Shown: positions 1 through 5,589 of the stretch, one piece after another
Layout of the letters: the number at the start of each line of letters is the position of its first letter
Numbering within the stretch: the first letter of the stretch is position 1
Source: an uncultured Selenomonas sp.
Lineage (GTDB): Bacteria; Bacillota; Negativicutes; Selenomonadales; Selenomonadaceae
Reading direction: 5' to 3'
DNA length: 6,432 bases
Assembly (NCBI GenBank): GCA_937981305.1
Contig: CALJPB010000111.1
Span: 1 to 6,432, forward strand
Notes under the pieces: model-generated
Databases searched by the model: none
Told to the model about the DNA's origin: nothing
Seen by the model: only the letters and a program-made list of their open reading frames with translations
Program-made: the position numbers and the translations under genes

Positions 1-86
1 AGCGAAGCGCGTTTGGAATCCGCAGGTATTTAGGCAGATAAGTGTCCGACCGCTTGCATAACGAGGGTTCTGCGAGGGGTATCGCG

Positions 87-95
87 TGGTAAGAT
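87..95 (+). promoter_or_regulatory. Possible extended -10 promoter for the Tim44-like gene
   Basis: The sequence TGGTAAGAT contains an extended -10 dinucleotide (TG) and a hexamer TAAGAT that fits sigma-70-type -10 elements at four or five positions. No convincing -35 lies 16 to 18 bp upstream, so the call rests on the extended -10 alone. Transcription would start near 102, giving a leader of about 58 nt that contains the hairpin at 108-133. The TATATT at 139-144 fits a -10 better by sequence but lies directly against the ribosome binding site, so it cannot be the promoter of this gene. Confidence 0.3.
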
Positions 96-107
96 ATCTC
101 ATAAGCG

Positions 108-133
108 CGAATACCGGGGCTATCCCCGTATCG
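108..133 (+). other. Leader hairpin upstream of the Tim44-like gene
   Basis: CCCCGTATCG at 124-133 can fold back on CGAATACCGGGG at 108-119 around a CTAT loop. This gives ten base pairs if A110 and C115 are bulged out. There is no T-tract after it, so it is not an ordinary intrinsic terminator. It sits 11 nt before the ribosome binding site, so it could be a leader structure or the remnant of an upstream unit's 3' end. It resembles no riboswitch I recognise. Confidence 0.35.
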
Positions 134-159
134 AATGATATATTAAAGGAGAACATCGA

Positions 160-855
160 ATGAAACTGAAGAAACTCATTGCGGCGGCAATGGTCGGCTC
201 GCTGACCTTTACCGCCCCCATCATCGTCCCGAACGTTGCGCAGAGTACGCTCGGCGCACAGGTCGAGGCGGCAAAGGGCGGCGCACGCATTGCGCCGAAG
301 GCGGCTCCGTCTGCACCAAATGCGGCACCGAGCACGCAGAGCGGCAGCCAGAGCAAATCCGTCTCGGGCAACGGCGAGGGCTATGCGCCCTCCAAGAACG
401 CAAATCAGCTCGACAAGAACGCGCCCGCCGCAGGTGCGAAGTCGACCGCACCGAACGCCGCGAATGCCGCAGCACAGGCACAGAAAAGCTCCGGTTGGGG
501 CAACACCCTCAGAAACATCGGTCTGCTCGCCGGCGGCATGATGCTCGGCGGCCTGCTCGCCTCCATGCTCGGCGGCATGGGTGAGGGACTCCTCGCCGAC
601 ATCCTCGGTGTCCTCGCGAACGTCGCCATCGCCGTCGTCGCCTTCATGGCAATCCGTTGGGTATGGAACCGCTTTCGCGGACGGAAACAGGAGACGGCGC
701 AGATGAACGTCGCACGTCCGCAGGCAGCAGCACAGCCGTCCATCACGGACATCCGCCCGCAGGGCGCACCCGCGCTGCCCACACAGACAGCGGCATACGG
801 CGGCATCGCCGGCGAGAGCCCGCGCAGCATCGCCGACCACTACCGCAATCGATAA
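160..855 (+). CDS. Short Tim44-like exported/membrane protein, function unknown
   Basis: This is a 231-residue protein whose molecular role is unknown. It starts with a signal-peptide-like segment: basic MKLKK, then a hydrophobic stretch to about residue 27, with a possible cleavage near VEA|A at 35-38. Residues 39-111 form a low-complexity linker rich in Ala, Pro, Ser, Asn and Gln. A SGWGNTLRN motif (111-119) then leads into a glycine-zipper helix (about 119-139, paired GG at 125-126, 130-131 and 138-139) and a second hydrophobic helix (about 148-168) ending in a basic WNRFRGRK stop-transfer sequence. The tail from 175 on is polar and Pro/Ala/Gln-rich. The Trp-Gly motif plus double helix resembles the N-terminal half of bacterial 'Tim44-like' proteins, but the C-terminal lipid-binding Tim44 domain is absent. 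AAAGGAG at 145-151 supports the start with an 8-nt spacer. It is monocistronic, closed by the terminator at 866-910. The reading frame is well supported; the family call is tentative. Confidence 0.85.
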   Translation: MKLKKLIAAAMVGSLTFTAPIIVPNVAQSTLGAQVEAAKGGARIAPKAAPSAPNAAPSTQSGSQSKSVSGNGEGYAPSKNANQLDKNAPAAGAKSTAPNAANAAAQAQKSSGWGNTLRNIGLLAGGMMLGGLLASMLGGMGEGLLADILGVLANVAIAVVAFMAIRWVWNRFRGRKQETAQMNVARPQAAAQPSITDIRPQGAPALPTQTAAYGGIAGESPRSIADHYRNR

Positions 856-865
856 CAGCACAGAC

Positions 866-910
866 AAGCATCCCCCGCAGGAATCAACCCTGTGGGGGAT
901 GCTTATTTTT
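866..910 (+). terminator. Rho-independent terminator after the Tim44-like gene
   Basis: The arms at 866-881 and 889-904 pair over 16 bp, with a single G-U wobble (877/893), around the 7-nt loop AATCAAC. A T-rich run (TTATTTTT, 903-910) follows. It lies 10 nt after the TAA stop and should separate this gene from the isomerase operon. Confidence 0.92.
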
Positions 911-964
911 GTAAAAATACGTCCCATAGCCCCCCGTCAGATCGATTCCATATACCGCAAATCA

Positions 965-1020
965 ATAAATATAAAACAATTATATAAAATAACGATAAAT
1001 AACTATAAATTAGAATAAAT
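965..1020. repeat. 10-bp-phased A/T-tract array upstream of the isomerase promoter
   Basis: ATAAAT occurs at 965-970, 995-1000, 1005-1010 and 1015-1020, with degenerate versions at 975-980 (AACAAT) and 985-990 (TAAAAT). Every block therefore ends in AAT at an exact 10-bp step (970, 980, 990, 1000, 1010, 1020). Short A-tracts repeated once per helical turn are the known signature of intrinsically bent DNA. The array ends 37 bp before the -35 of the isomerase promoter. It could bend the promoter, serve as a distal UP-like element, or bind a protein along one face of the helix. No open reading frame accounts for it. Confidence 0.6.
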
Positions 1021-1057
1021 ACATCGCAAAAAAGCCTGTCTCCTGCGTGATTTTTGC

Positions 1058-1086
1058 TTGAAAAAGACGTTTTCATCATCCATAAT
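1058..1086 (+). promoter_or_regulatory. Sigma-70-type promoter of the isomerase-mutase operon
   Basis: TTGAAA (1058-1063, five of six matches to TTGACA) is followed after exactly 17 bp by CATAAT (1081-1086, five of six matches to TATAAT). Transcription would begin near 1093, giving a short leader of about 27 nt that carries the AAAGGAG ribosome binding site. An inverted repeat, GCAAAAA (1026-1032) with TTTTTGC (1051-1057), abuts the -35 on its upstream side. This is the best promoter match before the two metabolic genes. Confidence 0.7.
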
Positions 1087-1104
1087 AGAAACAACGTCAT
1101 CTAC

Positions 1105-1111
1105 AAAGGAG
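1105..1111 (+). promoter_or_regulatory. Ribosome binding site that fixes the isomerase start
   Basis: AAAGGAG lies 8 nt before the ATG at 1120. It decides between that ATG and an in-frame TTG at 1054. The TTG would lie upstream of the predicted transcription start and overlap the -35, so the longer form is rejected. Confidence 0.85.
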
Positions 1112-1119
1112 TGTCAACA

Positions 1120-1788
1120 ATGAAACGAACCACACAAGCAGCCCTCGACAACCTTGCCGCACGCTATCCCGCACTCACGCCCTGCGCCGCCGATGTACGC
1201 GCCGCGGCACAGGCGCTCATCACCTCCTACCGCGCGGGCGGCAAGCTCCTCGTCTGTGGCAACGGCGGCTCTGCGGCAGATGCGGAGCACATCGTCGGCG
1301 AGCTGATGAAGGGGTTTCTCCTGCCGCGCCACCTCGGCGAGGATCTGCTCGAAAAGCTGCACGAGACGTACGACGCGATCGACCCGCGCACGGTCGACTA
1401 CTTCATGCAGAATTTACAGGGCGCACTCCCCGCGATCGCGCTGCCCTCCCAGCTCGCGATCAGCACAGCGTTCTCGAACGATCAGGCACCCGACCTCACC
1501 TTTGCCCAGCAGGTATTGGGACTCGGGAAACCCGAGGATGTCCTCCTCGGCATCACGACCTCGGGCAACTCGAAAAACGTGCTCTACGCCTTCCGCATGG
1601 CAAAGGCACTTGGGCTGAAAACCATCGCCCTCACAGGGGCATCGGGCGGCAAATGTGTGACGGGCGGCTACGCCGACATCACGATCAAAGCCCCCGCCGA
1701 TGAGACATACAAGATACAGGAGTACCATCTCCCCATCTACCACGCTCTCTGCATCGCCGTCGAGGAGGAGTTTTTCGGCGTGGAGTGA
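1120..1788 (+). CDS. gmhA: SIS-domain sugar-phosphate isomerase, GmhA-like
   Basis: This 222-residue soluble protein is of the phosphoheptose isomerase type. GmhA converts D-sedoheptulose 7-phosphate to D-glycero-D-manno-heptose 7-phosphate, the first step to ADP-heptose for lipopolysaccharide and other glycans. The phosphate-binding loop CGNGGSAADAEH (46-57, Ser51) is followed by Glu61, at the position of the catalytic Glu65 of E. coli GmhA. The second SIS signature is ITTSGNS (145-151). Near the end, IQEYHLPIYH (199-208) supplies Gln200 and His208, matching Gln172 and His180 of the E. coli enzyme. It is longer than the usual ~192 residues because of an insert at about 67-98, between the first loop and the QGALPAI strand, a form I associate with Firmicutes. 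It is first in an operon with the phosphohexomutase 96 nt downstream. The SIS fold is very secure. The heptose substrate is likely but not proven, and another aldose-ketose phosphate isomerisation or a DiaA-like regulatory role is possible. Confidence 0.9.
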   Translation: MKRTTQAALDNLAARYPALTPCAADVRAAAQALITSYRAGGKLLVCGNGGSAADAEHIVGELMKGFLLPRHLGEDLLEKLHETYDAIDPRTVDYFMQNLQGALPAIALPSQLAISTAFSNDQAPDLTFAQQVLGLGKPEDVLLGITTSGNSKNVLYAFRMAKALGLKTIALTGASGGKCVTGGYADITIKAPADETYKIQEYHLPIYHALCIAVEEEFFGVE

Positions 1789-1819
1789 GATCACCGCAGC
1801 CGCCCATAGTACCCCTTCC

Positions 1820-1859
1820 ACCGCAAACGGTCCCCCTCCCCCATTGTGCCGGGGGAGGC
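1820..1859. repeat. Paired hairpins between isomerase and mutase genes, REP-like
   Basis: A perfect 8-bp stem (CCTCCCCC at 1835-1842 with GGGGGAGG at 1851-1858) closes an 8-nt loop. A smaller hairpin just upstream pairs ACCG (1820-1823) with CGGT (1828-1831). No T-tract follows, so this is not a normal terminator, and the next ribosome binding site is only 12 nt downstream. Adjacent GC-rich hairpins in a spacer are typical of REP-type intergenic repeats, but the copy number cannot be judged from one window. It may also modulate read-through or mRNA stability between the two genes. Confidence 0.5.
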
Positions 1860-1869
1860 TTGATACAGT

Positions 1870-1877
1870 AAAGGAGG
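1870..1877 (+). promoter_or_regulatory. Strong ribosome binding site of the phosphohexomutase
   Basis: AAAGGAGG is a near-perfect complement to the 16S rRNA 3' end and lies 7 nt before the ATG at 1885. No separate promoter was found in the 96-nt gap, so this site probably serves a shared transcript with the isomerase. Confidence 0.85.
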
Positions 1878-1884
1878 AATTCCC

Positions 1885-3411
1885 ATGCCACTGACCCACG
1901 CGGATTTCATGAAGCTCGCAAACGGCAGCGACATCCGCGGCGTTGCCGTCGCAGGTGTTGCGGGCGAACCCGTCACCCTCACCCCAGAGGCGGCGAACCG
2001 CATTGCCACCGGCTTTGTCCGTCTCCTCACGGAGAAAACGGGCAAACAGCCCGCCGAGCTGCAGATCGCCGTCGGACACGACTCGCGCATCTCCGCGCTC
2101 GCCATCAAGGACTGCGTGCTCACAGGGCTGACCCACACGGGCGCACATGGCATCGACTGCGTCCTCGCCTCCACCCCCGCCATGTTCATGGCGACCATCT
2201 TCGAGGACACGGCAGCGGACGGCTCCATCATGATTACCGCGAGCCACCTCCCCTACAACCGCAACGGGCTGAAATTCTTCACCGCCGCGGGCGGCGCGGA
2301 CAAGGAGGACATTCAGAAAATCCTCGCCTACGCCGCAGAAACAAAGGAAGCGCACGGCACACTCGACCATGTATTGAAGTTCGACCTCATCGGCAGATAC
2401 AGCGAGCACCTCGCCAATCAAATCCGCACGGCACTCGGCGGTGTGGAAAAGCCGCTCGCAGGGATGCACATCGTCGTCGACGCGGGCAACGGCGCGGGCG
2501 GCTTCTTCGCAGGACGCATCCTCACCCCGCTCGGCGCAAACACCACGGGCAGCCAGTTCCTCGACCCCGACGGGCATTTCCCGAACCACATCCCGAACCC
2601 CGAGGACCCTGCCGCCATGCGCGCGATCAAGGAAGCCGTCATCGAAAACGATGCTGATCTCGGGCTCATCTTCGACACCGATGTGGACCGCATGAGCGCG
2701 GTGCTCGCCGACGGCACGGATGTCAGCCGCAATGCGCTGATCGCCATGATGGCCGCCATCCTCGCGCCCGACTACCCCGGCTCCACCATCATCACGGACT
2801 CCGTGACCTCGGACGGCCTCACCGACTTCCTCGAAAACGACCTGCACCTGAAGCATCTGCGCTATATGCGCGGCTACAAGAACGTCATCAACGAGTGCAT
2901 CCGCCGCAACGAGGCGGGCGAAGTCTCGCCGCTGGCGATTGAGACCTCGGGACACGGCGCACTCTCGGAGAACTACTACCTCGACGACGGCGCATACCTC
3001 GCCGTGAAACTCCTCATCGCAGCGGCAAGGGCGCACGCCGAGGGCAGGACGCTCGCCGATCTCATCGCCCCACTACGCCACCCCGCCGAGGCGCGGGAGA
3101 TCCGCCTGAGGATCACGGGCACGGACGACGTACGCACCTACGGCGCACAGGTACTGGAGGCGTTCGAGCAGCGCGCCCGTGCAAGGGGGATCACCATCGC
3201 CGCTCCCTCCTACGAGGGCGTGCGCCTCGTTATGGACGGCGGCTGGGCACTGCTGCGGATGTCCCTGCATGATCCGAATATGCCGCTGAACATCGAGGCG
3301 GAGCGGGAAGGTGGAGCGGATGAAATCGAACGCCTTGTCATGGATCTGCTCACGGGCTTTGATGCACTCGACCGTTCGGGCTTTACCGTCGAAGGAAACA
3401 CCGCGCCGTAA
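1885..3411 (+). CDS. Alpha-D-phosphohexomutase family protein, divergent subgroup
   Basis: This 508-residue enzyme belongs to the phosphoglucomutase/phosphomannomutase superfamily, which moves phosphate between C1 and C6 of a sugar through a phosphoserine. All four family loops can be placed. The phosphoserine loop is TASHLPYNRNG (118-128, Ser120). The metal loop is DTDVDR (264-269), replacing the common DGDGDR but keeping all three aspartates. The sugar-recognition loop is ETSGHGA (353-359), in place of GEMSGH. The C-terminal phosphate loop holds Arg458-Met-Ser460, in place of RxSGTEP. The TASHLPYxRNG, ETSGHGA and LDDGAYL variants together match a distinct clade that, from memory, includes plant homologues such as At1g70820 and many clostridial proteins. 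I know of no settled substrate for that clade. Its position behind a GmhA-like isomerase suggests sugar-1-phosphate supply for nucleotide-sugar synthesis. Family and catalytic competence are secure; glucose, mannose, glucosamine or even heptose phosphate remain open as substrates. Confidence 0.93.
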   Translation: MPLTHADFMKLANGSDIRGVAVAGVAGEPVTLTPEAANRIATGFVRLLTEKTGKQPAELQIAVGHDSRISALAIKDCVLTGLTHTGAHGIDCVLASTPAMFMATIFEDTAADGSIMITASHLPYNRNGLKFFTAAGGADKEDIQKILAYAAETKEAHGTLDHVLKFDLIGRYSEHLANQIRTALGGVEKPLAGMHIVVDAGNGAGGFFAGRILTPLGANTTGSQFLDPDGHFPNHIPNPEDPAAMRAIKEAVIENDADLGLIFDTDVDRMSAVLADGTDVSRNALIAMMAAILAPDYPGSTIITDSVTSDGLTDFLENDLHLKHLRYMRGYKNVINECIRRNEAGEVSPLAIETSGHGALSENYYLDDGAYLAVKLLIAAARAHAEGRTLADLIAPLRHPAEAREIRLRITGTDDVRTYGAQVLEAFEQRARARGITIAAPSYEGVRLVMDGGWALLRMSLHDPNMPLNIEAEREGGADEIERLVMDLLTGFDALDRSGFTVEGNTAP

Positions 3412-3468
3412 AGATGACGGACGCGTCAATATGGCGCGGCTGAATTGATCAGTGCTTCGCTAAATAGG

Positions 3469-3520
3469 GACTGCTGTACGGTTTTTTCCGACGTACGGCA
3501 GTCTTTTTCTTTTTCTTTTC
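3469..3520 (+). terminator. Rho-independent terminator of the isomerase-mutase operon
   Basis: GACTGCTGTACG (3469-3480) pairs with CGTACGGCAGTC (3492-3503) over 12 bp with one wobble, around an 11-nt loop. A long T-rich tract with interspersed C follows (3504-3520). It begins 57 nt after the mutase stop codon. Confidence 0.92.
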
Positions 3521-3543
3521 TTACATAATTTTATGCACGACTA

Positions 3544-3553
3544 ATTCGCGAAT
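3544..3553. promoter_or_regulatory. Perfect palindrome upstream of the first cyclase promoter
   Basis: ATTCGCGAAT is a perfect 10-bp palindrome ending 3 bp before the weak -35 of the first diguanylate cyclase gene. In that position it could be an activator or repressor site. The second cyclase promoter has no equivalent. No known operator is assigned. Confidence 0.35.
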
Positions 3554-3556
3554 CGC

Positions 3557-3585
3557 TAGGCAGAATGAGGTATTTATGCTATAAT
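3557..3585 (+). promoter_or_regulatory. Extended -10 promoter of the first diguanylate cyclase
   Basis: A perfect TATAAT (3580-3585) is preceded by the extended -10 dinucleotide (TGC at 3577-3579). The likely -35 is TAGGCA (3557-3562, four of six matches), 17 bp upstream. A weak -35 offset by an extended -10 is a common compensation. The core TATGCTATAATA recurs exactly in the promoter of the paralogue at 5550-5561. Transcription would start near 3592, giving a leader of about 80 nt. Confidence 0.75.
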
Positions 3586-3590
3586 ACCTC
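3567..3590. promoter_or_regulatory. Inverted repeat over the -10 of the first cyclase, candidate operator
   Basis: GAGGTATT (3567-3574) and AATACCTC (3583-3590) are perfect 8-bp inverted arms separated by 8 bp. The dyad covers the -10 hexamer and ends at the expected transcription start, so a dimeric repressor bound here would block RNA polymerase. The arm spacing suits a two-fold symmetric regulator. The paralogous promoter shares the -10 core but not these arms. Confidence 0.5.
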
Positions 3591-3671
3591 TGTTCTTTCA
3601 TAAGTAAAAAATTTAGGAAATATGCCCTAGAAGAAATAGGACAATCACAGGATAGGGGACACAACGACATC

Positions 3672-5429
3672 ATGACAAAATTCATTCGGGCACTGCGGGA
3701 GCACGGTGTCCTGCTGCTGTGCACTGCGGCGATTGCAGCGGCGGCGTTTTTCTCGTGGCAGACGCTCTCACACTCCCCCTACACCCCCATAGAGTCAGAG
3801 TATGCGATATGCGATAACGCCCCGGAATACAAGGATGTCATCCGCTTTAATTACAATGCGTTCGAATGGCATCCCTACCAATTCCCGATGCAGCCAACGC
3901 TGCCGCAGGGGACGAAGACGGTCTATCTCACCTGCGTGATCCCTCCGGACGCGCCCGCCATCGTCGACCAGTTTCTGTTCGCCACGACGAACCAGGATGT
4001 CTACGTCTTCCTCGACGACGAGCTGATCTACGCCCACGGCGACTGGTCTGATCTGACGGACACGCGCGGACGGACGCTGCACTTTCTCCATACCGACGAA
4101 CAGCTCGGCGGAAGACGCGTCACCCTCATGATGCACACAGGCTATGCGAACTGGCTCGGCACACTCGACTACTTCTTCTTCGGCAGTGAAAAACGGCTCA
4201 TGCGTATGCTAGGGATGTCCGATGCCATCTACATTGCCAGCCTTGCGATCGCGCTCTCGCTGATCGTCTTCCTCATCATGGATCTCGTCTGGCGCAACAT
4301 CCATCACCGACGGCAGATCCAGCACTACCTCATCGCCTTCCTCGTGAGCTTCATCCTGTGGACGACCGGCACCTCGTCGTTTTTCTCACGCATCTTCGGT
4401 CTGCCCGAGCTCTGGTGGGAGCTGCACCTCATCATGCTCTACATCATGCCGATCACCGTTGCACGGATCACACAGGAGATCGTCGCCCCCACGTACAAAA
4501 AAGCCGTGCACACCACCATCGTCGTCTATATCCTGCTCTTCATCGTGGCGAGCATCACGGAGATCTGCGGCTTTGACGGCTACATGAACCTGCTCTACCT
4601 CTTTTATCCCGTCCTGTTCGTCAGCTGTCTGTTCATCATCTATACATTGCTGCGCTCGGACTGGAAAAAACATCCCTCCTGTCGTTATGGACTGATCGCA
4701 ATCACATCCCTGAGCATCTTTGTCGGCATCGACGCGCTGCACTGGGAGTACCATCTCCTCGCCGCCATGCTCTCGACGACGGTCTTTTCCATCTACAGCA
4801 CCATCCCGTTCGTCTTCTTCCTCATCCGCGAGCAGATGGTGAGGGATGCGCAGCTCGCACAGCAGAACGAGACGCTGGCGCGCGAGCTGCAGGAGACGCA
4901 GAACGAGGCGGTGCGCGACTACCTCACGGGCTGCTACAACCGCCACCAGCTCACCGACGGTGTCGCCAAGTTCTCCATGCTCGCCAACACACGCGACTTC
5001 AAGTTCTCGTTCGCCATCTTTGACGTGGATCACTTCAAGCAGGTCAACGACACGCGCGGACATCTGGGCGGCGACCACATCCTGAAGCAGATCGCCGATA
5101 CCATCCATGAGCGAATCGACCGCAGGCACATCTTCATCCGATACGGAGGCGATGAGTTCATCCTGCTCGCACTCCATCAGGACCTGGCGCAGATGGTCGC
5201 GTTCTGCGAGGAGCTCCGCAAGGCGCTCGAGCAGACCTTGGACGGCGTGACCATGAGCTTCGGTGTCTCGACGTGGCACGGCACGGGCGACCATATGGCG
5301 CAGCTCATGGAGCGTGCCGACCGCGCCCTCTACCGCTCCAAGGAGAAGGGACGCAACGCCGTCTCCGGTGAGGACGAATGCCCGGATGAGCCGAAACAGC
5401 AGAATACGCCATCCGACGAACAAAAATGA
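3672..5429 (+). CDS. 7TM receptor diguanylate cyclase (GGDEF)
   Basis: This 585-residue inner-membrane protein is predicted to make cyclic-di-GMP from two GTP in response to an external cue. After an N-terminal membrane helix (about 12-30) comes a predicted extracytoplasmic beta-rich domain (about 33-183). Seven hydrophobic helices follow (about 185-207, 220-240, 249-268, 278-297, 304-327, 340-356 and 361-385), then a coiled-coil linker (about 386-412) and the GGDEF domain. This is the layout of 7TMR-DISM receptors. The cyclase domain has DYLTGCYNR (416-424), FDVDHFKQVND (450-461, metal ligand Asp451), an intact GGDEF (492-496), a SFGVS strand and a C-terminal ALYRSKEKGRN helix, so it should be active. 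The usual inhibitory RxxD motif five residues before GGDEF reads DRRH (483-486). A polar tail of about 20 residues ends the protein. The ATG at 3672 is the furthest upstream start, with AGGGGA 12 nt away, a rather long spacing. Promoter and terminator are its own. The ligand is unknown. Confidence 0.95.
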   Translation: MTKFIRALREHGVLLLCTAAIAAAAFFSWQTLSHSPYTPIESEYAICDNAPEYKDVIRFNYNAFEWHPYQFPMQPTLPQGTKTVYLTCVIPPDAPAIVDQFLFATTNQDVYVFLDDELIYAHGDWSDLTDTRGRTLHFLHTDEQLGGRRVTLMMHTGYANWLGTLDYFFFGSEKRLMRMLGMSDAIYIASLAIALSLIVFLIMDLVWRNIHHRRQIQHYLIAFLVSFILWTTGTSSFFSRIFGLPELWWELHLIMLYIMPITVARITQEIVAPTYKKAVHTTIVVYILLFIVASITEICGFDGYMNLLYLFYPVLFVSCLFIIYTLLRSDWKKHPSCRYGLIAITSLSIFVGIDALHWEYHLLAAMLSTTVFSIYSTIPFVFFLIREQMVRDAQLAQQNETLARELQETQNEAVRDYLTGCYNRHQLTDGVAKFSMLANTRDFKFSFAIFDVDHFKQVNDTRGHLGGDHILKQIADTIHERIDRRHIFIRYGGDEFILLALHQDLAQMVAFCEELRKALEQTLDGVTMSFGVSTWHGTGDHMAQLMERADRALYRSKEKGRNAVSGEDECPDEPKQQNTPSDEQK

Positions 5430-5438
5430 AATGCGGCG

Positions 5439-5486
5439 AAAGGGGCGTTGTACGAGGTTTTCCGCTTCGTGCAACGCCCCTTTTTC
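5439..5486 (+). terminator. Rho-independent terminator after the first cyclase
   Basis: GGGGCGTTGTACGAGG (5442-5457) pairs with the segment 5465-5480 over 16 bp, including two wobbles, around a 7-nt loop. The stem can be extended by A-T pairs from 5439-5441 into the T-run at 5481-5485. It starts 10 nt after the TGA stop and should insulate the first cyclase from its paralogue. Confidence 0.93.
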
Positions 5487-5530
5487 TGTGGATCTCTCTT
5501 GATAATATTCGTATTCTTTTCATTTTTTTA

Positions 5531-5560
5531 TTGTTCCATCACTCACGAATATGCTATAAT
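5531..5560 (+). promoter_or_regulatory. Extended -10 promoter of the second receptor gene
   Basis: TATAAT (5555-5560) with an extended -10 (TGC at 5552-5554) lies 18 bp after a poor -35, TTGTTC (5531-5536). The 12-bp core TATGCTATAATA is identical to that of the first cyclase, while the surrounding sequence differs. Transcription would start near 5567, giving a leader of about 53 nt. Confidence 0.7.
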
Positions 5561-5589
5561 AAATGTAAATATCAGGAAAATATCGTATC

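Noticed and set aside
2..61. Open 19-codon stretch ending in TAA, possibly the tail of an upstream gene
   Set aside because: It is too short to distinguish from chance, has no recognisable sequence, and no terminator with a T-tract follows before the next gene.
1054..1119. TTG-initiated 22-residue extension of the isomerase
   Set aside because: The extension overlaps the predicted -35 and -10 and would start upstream of the transcript. A good ribosome binding site instead serves the ATG at 1120.
1414..3036. 540-codon open frame on the minus strand
   Set aside because: It lies antisense to the end of the isomerase and most of the mutase, both of which have clear catalytic motifs. Its translation is rich in Arg, Val, Gly, Asp and Glu with no recognisable domain, as expected for the reverse of GC-rich coding DNA.
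3592..3671. Possible cyclic-di-GMP riboswitch in the first cyclase leader
   Set aside because: The roughly 80-nt leader is AT-rich and lacks the conserved helices and tetraloop-receptor features of known cyclic-di-GMP riboswitch classes.
4386..5474. 362-codon open frame on the minus strand
   Set aside because: It is antisense to the 7TM-GGDEF gene and its composition mirrors that gene's codon bias. It shows no domain, and its beginning lies inside the terminator stem.
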